Below, piece after piece: positions 60,823 to 62,613 of a DNA stretch of 62,613 bases. Every line of letters starts with the position of its first letter. Position 1 is the stretch's first letter. The position numbers and the translations under genes are program-made. The stretch is from Candidatus Margulisiibacteriota bacterium. Lineage in GTDB: Bacteria > Margulisbacteria > WOR-1 > JAHJIW01. The notes under the pieces are model-generated. The model did not search any database. It was not told the DNA's origin and worked only from the letters and a program-made list of their open reading frames with translations. The stretch covers positions 1-62,613 of the forward strand of contig JAHJIW010000019.1 in assembly GCA_018823125.1 (NCBI GenBank), read 5' to 3'.

Positions 60823-61446
60823 ATGCATTTTATTGTTGTTTTACTTTTAGTAATTATTAGCTACCTCATTGGTTCGATTCCCTTTGGATATTTACTCACC
60901 AAGTTTTTTAAAGGTAAAGATGTTCGCACTAAAGGCACCGGCAATATTGGCGCTTCCAATACTTTGTTAGTCGGCGGCAAAAGAGCGGGATTTTTGACTT
61001 TGTTTTTAGATATGTTAAAAGGCACGGTCGCGGTGCTTTTAGCCTTAACCTATGGCAGAACGGATATGGCAGTCATTCTATGTGGTTTGGCGGTGGTAAT
61101 CGGACACGACTTTCCGATCTTTTTAAAATTTAAAGGAGGGAAGGGGATTGCGCCTACCGGAGGAGCTATGTTTGCAGTAGATCCGGTGATTACCGTAATT
61201 TGTTTGCTTTGCTATGCCTTGGTTTTAGTTATTACCCGCTATGTAATTTTAAGCACGTTGATTGTGCTGGCATTGTTACCGGTACTTTTGTGGATGGCTT
61301 CTTTTAGTTTCGATTATATCTTATTTGGGTTTTTGCTGTTTCTTTTAGCGCTTTATACGCATCGGGCGGATATTAAAAGGTTTCTGTCCGGAGAAGAAGT
61401 TACCATCGATAAATCCCGCGTGAAGTATACGAAAGAATTCGACTAA
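60823..61446 (+). CDS. plsY: acyl-phosphate:glycerol-3-phosphate acyltransferase PlsY
   Basis: 207 aa integral membrane protein with about six membrane segments and the three PlsY motifs: 'GSIPFGYLLTKF' (17-28), 'GTGNIGASNTL' (about 37-47), and 'GHDFPIFLKFKGGKGIAPTG' (about 93-112). It makes lysophosphatidate from acyl phosphate, starting phospholipid synthesis. The gene follows the ACT gene by 5 nt. It converges on the Mut7-C gene with a 1-nt gap between stops. Confidence 0.95.
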   Translation: MHFIVVLLLVIISYLIGSIPFGYLLTKFFKGKDVRTKGTGNIGASNTLLVGGKRAGFLTLFLDMLKGTVAVLLALTYGRTDMAVILCGLAVVIGHDFPIFLKFKGGKGIAPTGGAMFAVDPVITVICLLCYALVLVITRYVILSTLIVLALLPVLLWMASFSFDYILFGFLLFLLALYTHRADIKRFLSGEEVTIDKSRVKYTKEFD

Positions 61447-61447
61447 G

Positions 61448-61885
61448 CTACAATATTTTTTTATTTTTTAATCTTTCGATGTGAGTTCCTTTCCAGTAAA
61501 TTTTCCCGCATTTTTCACAACGTGAAAAGTCCTGGTAAAACTCGTAAGCTTTGGAAGGAATCTGATCTTGATAGTCTTCTTTTTTGATTTTAGTTAGCGG
61601 TGAATTACAAAGTGTGCAGCGCGTTAACGCCATTTCAGTATTTAAGTTATAGGCTTGAGTTACTTGTTGCAACTGTTCTTCCGGATTAGTGGATAAAACG
61701 TGCAGTGTTTTGGCGCTCGCATTTTTTGCTAAAGCGGTATCGCGAGTTAACAGGATGCGGTCTTCTTTGATGGCTAGCTCAACTAATTCTGGGTCAGATA
61801 GCTTGGTTTCATAAACGGTATCGTATCCCAGCATTCTGAGCCGCCGTGACAGTTTTCCGAGCATGTTATCAACTAAGAACTTCAT
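61448..61885 (-). CDS. Mut7-C RNase-fold protein with zinc ribbon
   Basis: 145 aa from ATG 61885; an in-frame ATG at 61921 would lie in the promoter's -35 and is rejected. The N-terminal half is a PIN-like Mut7-C domain: 'MKFLVDNMLGKLSRRLRMLG' (Asp6), 'DRILLTRDTALAK' (Asp near 44 and 51). The C-terminal half has two CxxC pairs ('CTLCN' and 'CEKCGKIYWKG'), a zinc ribbon. The family is predicted to cleave RNA, tested only in few members. It is monocistronic and its promoter ends 6 nt before the ATG. Confidence 0.9.
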   Translation of the reverse strand: MKFLVDNMLGKLSRRLRMLGYDTVYETKLSDPELVELAIKEDRILLTRDTALAKNASAKTLHVLSTNPEEQLQQVTQAYNLNTEMALTRCTLCNSPLTKIKKEDYQDQIPSKAYEFYQDFSRCEKCGKIYWKGTHIERLKNKKIL

Positions 61886-61891
61886 AGGGCC

Positions 61892-61921
61892 ATTGTAGTG
61901 CGGCTGGCTTGGCAGTGTCAA
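61892..61921 (-). promoter_or_regulatory. leaderless promoter of the Mut7-C gene
   Basis: TTGACA (61921-61916), 18-nt spacer, TACAAT (61897-61892) on the minus strand, 6 nt before the ATG at 61885. Confidence 0.65.
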
Positions 61922-61925
61922 TTAA

Positions 61926-61934
61926 TGTTATAAT
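61926..61934 (+). promoter_or_regulatory. extended -10 promoter of the tRNA-derived array
   Basis: TGTTATAAT, a perfect extended -10. The expected +1 near 61941 falls within 2-3 nt of the first tRNA-like 5' end at 61943. It back-to-back overlaps the Mut7-C promoter. Confidence 0.5.
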
Positions 61935-61942
61935 TTATTTTC

Positions 61943-62072
61943 TCGGAGCGTGGCCCAGTCCTGACTAGCGTCAGGATCCCACAACAATATATATAGTATT
62001 GAGGTGGGACTTATCTAAGGCGCTGGGCTCGTGATTTGCGTTTTGCTTACGCATTATTGATATTTATATGGT
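61943..62072 (+). repeat. tRNA-Pro 5'-half copy 1 with hairpin insertion in the D-loop, plus spacer
   Basis: 61943-61958 is identical to the first 16 bases of the intact unit (TCGGAGCGTGGCCCAG). About 53 nt are then inserted: a hairpin TCCTGAC/GTCAGGA followed by TCCCAC/GTGGGA (61977-61982 with 62004-62009) around an AT-rich loop. The tRNA resumes as TCTAAGGCGC and then diverges at the anticodon stem. The spacer shares TTTGCGTT and GCTTACGCATTATT with copy 2. It forms a direct repeat of about 129 bp with copy 2. Confidence 0.75.
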
Positions 62073-62200
62073 TCGGAGCGTGGCCCAGTCCCGACTAACG
62101 TCGGGATCCCGCAACAATATATATGAAATAGAGGCGGGACTTGTCTAAGGCAATAGTATATGTTTTGCGTTGAGCTTACGCATTATTTTAGTTGTTTGAA
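62073..62200 (+). repeat. tRNA-Pro 5'-half copy 2 with hairpin insertion in the D-loop, plus spacer
   Basis: Same plan as copy 1: TCGGAGCGTGGCCCAG (62073-62088), an insertion of about 53 nt with TCCCGAC/GTCGGGA and TCCCGC/GCGGGA hairpins, then TCTAAGGC. The paired stem bases differ from copy 1 in a compensatory way (T-G and A-C changes keep pairing in both stems), so the RNA or DNA hairpin appears conserved. The spacer ends in GTTTGAA, which extends the acceptor stem of the following tRNA. Confidence 0.75.
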
Positions 62201-62201
62201 T

Positions 62202-62277
62202 CGGAGCGTGGCCCAGCTTGGTCTAAGGCGCTACCTTGGGGTGGTAGAGATCGTGGGTTCGAATCCCGCCGCTCCGA
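62202..62277 (+). tRNA. tRNA-Pro (anticodon GGG)
   Basis: A complete cloverleaf. The acceptor CGGAGCG pairs perfectly with CGCTCCG, discriminator A. The anticodon stem CTACC/GGTAG holds loop TTGGGGT with GGG at 34-36 (proline CCC/CCU codons). The T-arm is GTGGG-TTCGAAT-CCCGC. No CCA is encoded. The flanks are complementary (GTTTGAAT and ATTCAAAC), lengthening the acceptor helix by 8 bp in the precursor. It is flanked on both sides by partial copies of itself. Confidence 0.93.
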
Positions 62278-62317
62278 TTCAAACACTACTTAAAGTGCCA
62301 ACGCAAAACCTGCACTA

Positions 62318-62419
62318 GGGGTGGTAGAGAATCGTGGGCGAGGAATTTATGTCTTTACCATAATTTGTATAATAGTGCGAAGCAAGGCAGAAATTACGAG
62401 AAGAATCCCGCCGCTCCGA
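62318..62419 (+). repeat. tRNA-Pro 3'-half copy with insertion in the T-loop
   Basis: 62318-62338 copies the anticodon-loop-to-T-stem part (GGGGTGGTAGAGA then TCGTGGG) with one extra A. About 64 nt are inserted in the T-loop (starting CGAGGAATT). 62403-62419 then completes it (GAATCCCGCCGCTCCGA). Together with 5'-half copy 2 it would make one broken tRNA-Pro that encloses the intact one. Confidence 0.7.
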
Positions 62420-62459
62420 ACCATATATGATACTAATGTAAAAACGCAAATCCCTCGCT

Positions 62460-62506
62460 TGGGGTGGTAGAGATAGTGGGCGAGGAATTGTAGTGCTCCC
62501 CATTTT
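62460..62506 (-). mobile_element. terminal end of an IS3-like element
   Basis: Between the transposase stop (62507) and the TG at 62460 lies the IS end. On the plus strand it begins TGGGGTGGTAGAGATAGTGG, 19 of 20 bases identical to the tRNA-Pro anticodon-loop-to-T-stem sequence. The following GGCGAGGAATT also occurs at 62337-62347. The exact boundary cannot be fixed without the other end. Confidence 0.55.
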
Positions 62507-62613
62507 TCAAGCCCCCACTAAGAGAGAAACATGGCTGTCCTTAAACTCCATCTCAAACCGATCCGGCGCCTTGTATCCTAAAGCCGAGTGCAAATATTGC
62601 CCATTGTAATAAT
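62507..62613 (-). CDS. IS3-family-type transposase, C-terminal fragment at window edge
   Basis: The minus strand encodes 'YYNGQYLHSALGYKAPDRFE' and about 15 further residues to a TGA at 62507-62509. 'YN..Y.HSALGYK.P..FE' is the conserved C-terminal end of the DDE integrase core (rve_3) in IS3/IS481-type transposases. Only about 35 codons are in the window; the gene continues beyond the right edge, so intactness is unknown. Confidence 0.85.
   Translation of the reverse strand, partial: YYNGQYLHSALGYKAPDRFEMEFKDSHVSLLVGA

Noticed and set aside
62315..62503. Minus-strand open frame of 62 codons across the tRNA 3' copies and IS end
   Set aside because: It runs across tRNA-derived sequence and past the transposase stop; composition reflects the tRNA and the inverted repeat, not a protein.

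Overview
The window looks like a chromosomal contig from an uncultivated, AT-leaning, diderm bacterium. My best guess is a Candidatus Saganbacteria/Margulisbacteria (WOR-1)-type lineage. This rests on the mix of S-layer-homology (SLH) domains with PorV-like outer-membrane proteins, FlgD-type Ig C-termini, giant beta-helix surface proteins, leaderless promoters and ordinary bacterial housekeeping genes. No 16S rRNA or other lineage-defining gene is present, so the assignment is inference.

Layout. (1) 1-26082, minus: one uninterrupted reading frame of at least 8,694 codons. It starts with a signal peptide at 26082 and runs off the left edge. It encodes a giant secreted repeat protein with four Gly-rich repeats, fibronectin-III, eleven parallel beta-helix modules, about two dozen 'PNGGE...W' Ig-like modules, and a TIG domain split by a DUF2341/lectin-like insert. 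(2) 26284-29888, minus: PolX, a DJ-1/PfpI protein, an M50-CBS membrane protease and a small membrane protein, apparently one operon. (3) 29937-30086: a strongly structured, probably non-coding RNA, then adenine deaminase and hypoxanthine phosphoribosyltransferase (purine salvage, plus strand). (4) 32390-36102: LytR-CpsA-Psr ligase, SagB-like nitroreductase, ssb, and a TPR/metallo-beta-lactamase protein. (5) 36231-41368, minus: a FlgD-Ig secreted protein followed by a PorV-like barrel fused to three SLH domains, closed by an intrinsic terminator. (6) 41472-46903: lipoamide dehydrogenase, TatD-linked radical SAM protein, and a 1,126-aa internally duplicated protein of unknown function. (7) 46980-52910: GatCAB amidotransferase, TsaD, a secreted NTF2-like protein, LarE. 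(8) 52901-55162, minus: four tandem paralogous small envelope proteins behind a small beta-barrel-like protein; I recognise no described system here. (9) 55250-58811, plus: YqeY, then an IscR-type regulator with an IscR-like operator, cysteine desulfurase, IscU/NifU scaffold and MnmA. (10) 58871-61885: GNAT protein, aspartokinase split into kinase and ACT chains, PlsY, Mut7-C ribonuclease. (11) 61926-62613: tRNA-Pro(GGG) nested inside broken tRNA copies with hairpin insertions, ending in an IS3-like transposase whose terminus copies the tRNA sequence.

How it fits together. The giant protein, FlgD-Ig protein, PorV-SLH barrel, LCP ligase and the four-paralogue cluster make the window rich in cell-envelope functions. 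Much of the rest serves translation and tRNA modification (GatCAB, TsaD, MnmA with its sulfur supply, tRNA-Pro). A recurrent feature is that at least eleven first-in-operon genes have a -10 box only 6-10 nt before the start codon, pointing to widespread leaderless mRNAs. The surface-protein genes and ssb instead have longer leaders with clear Shine-Dalgarno sites.
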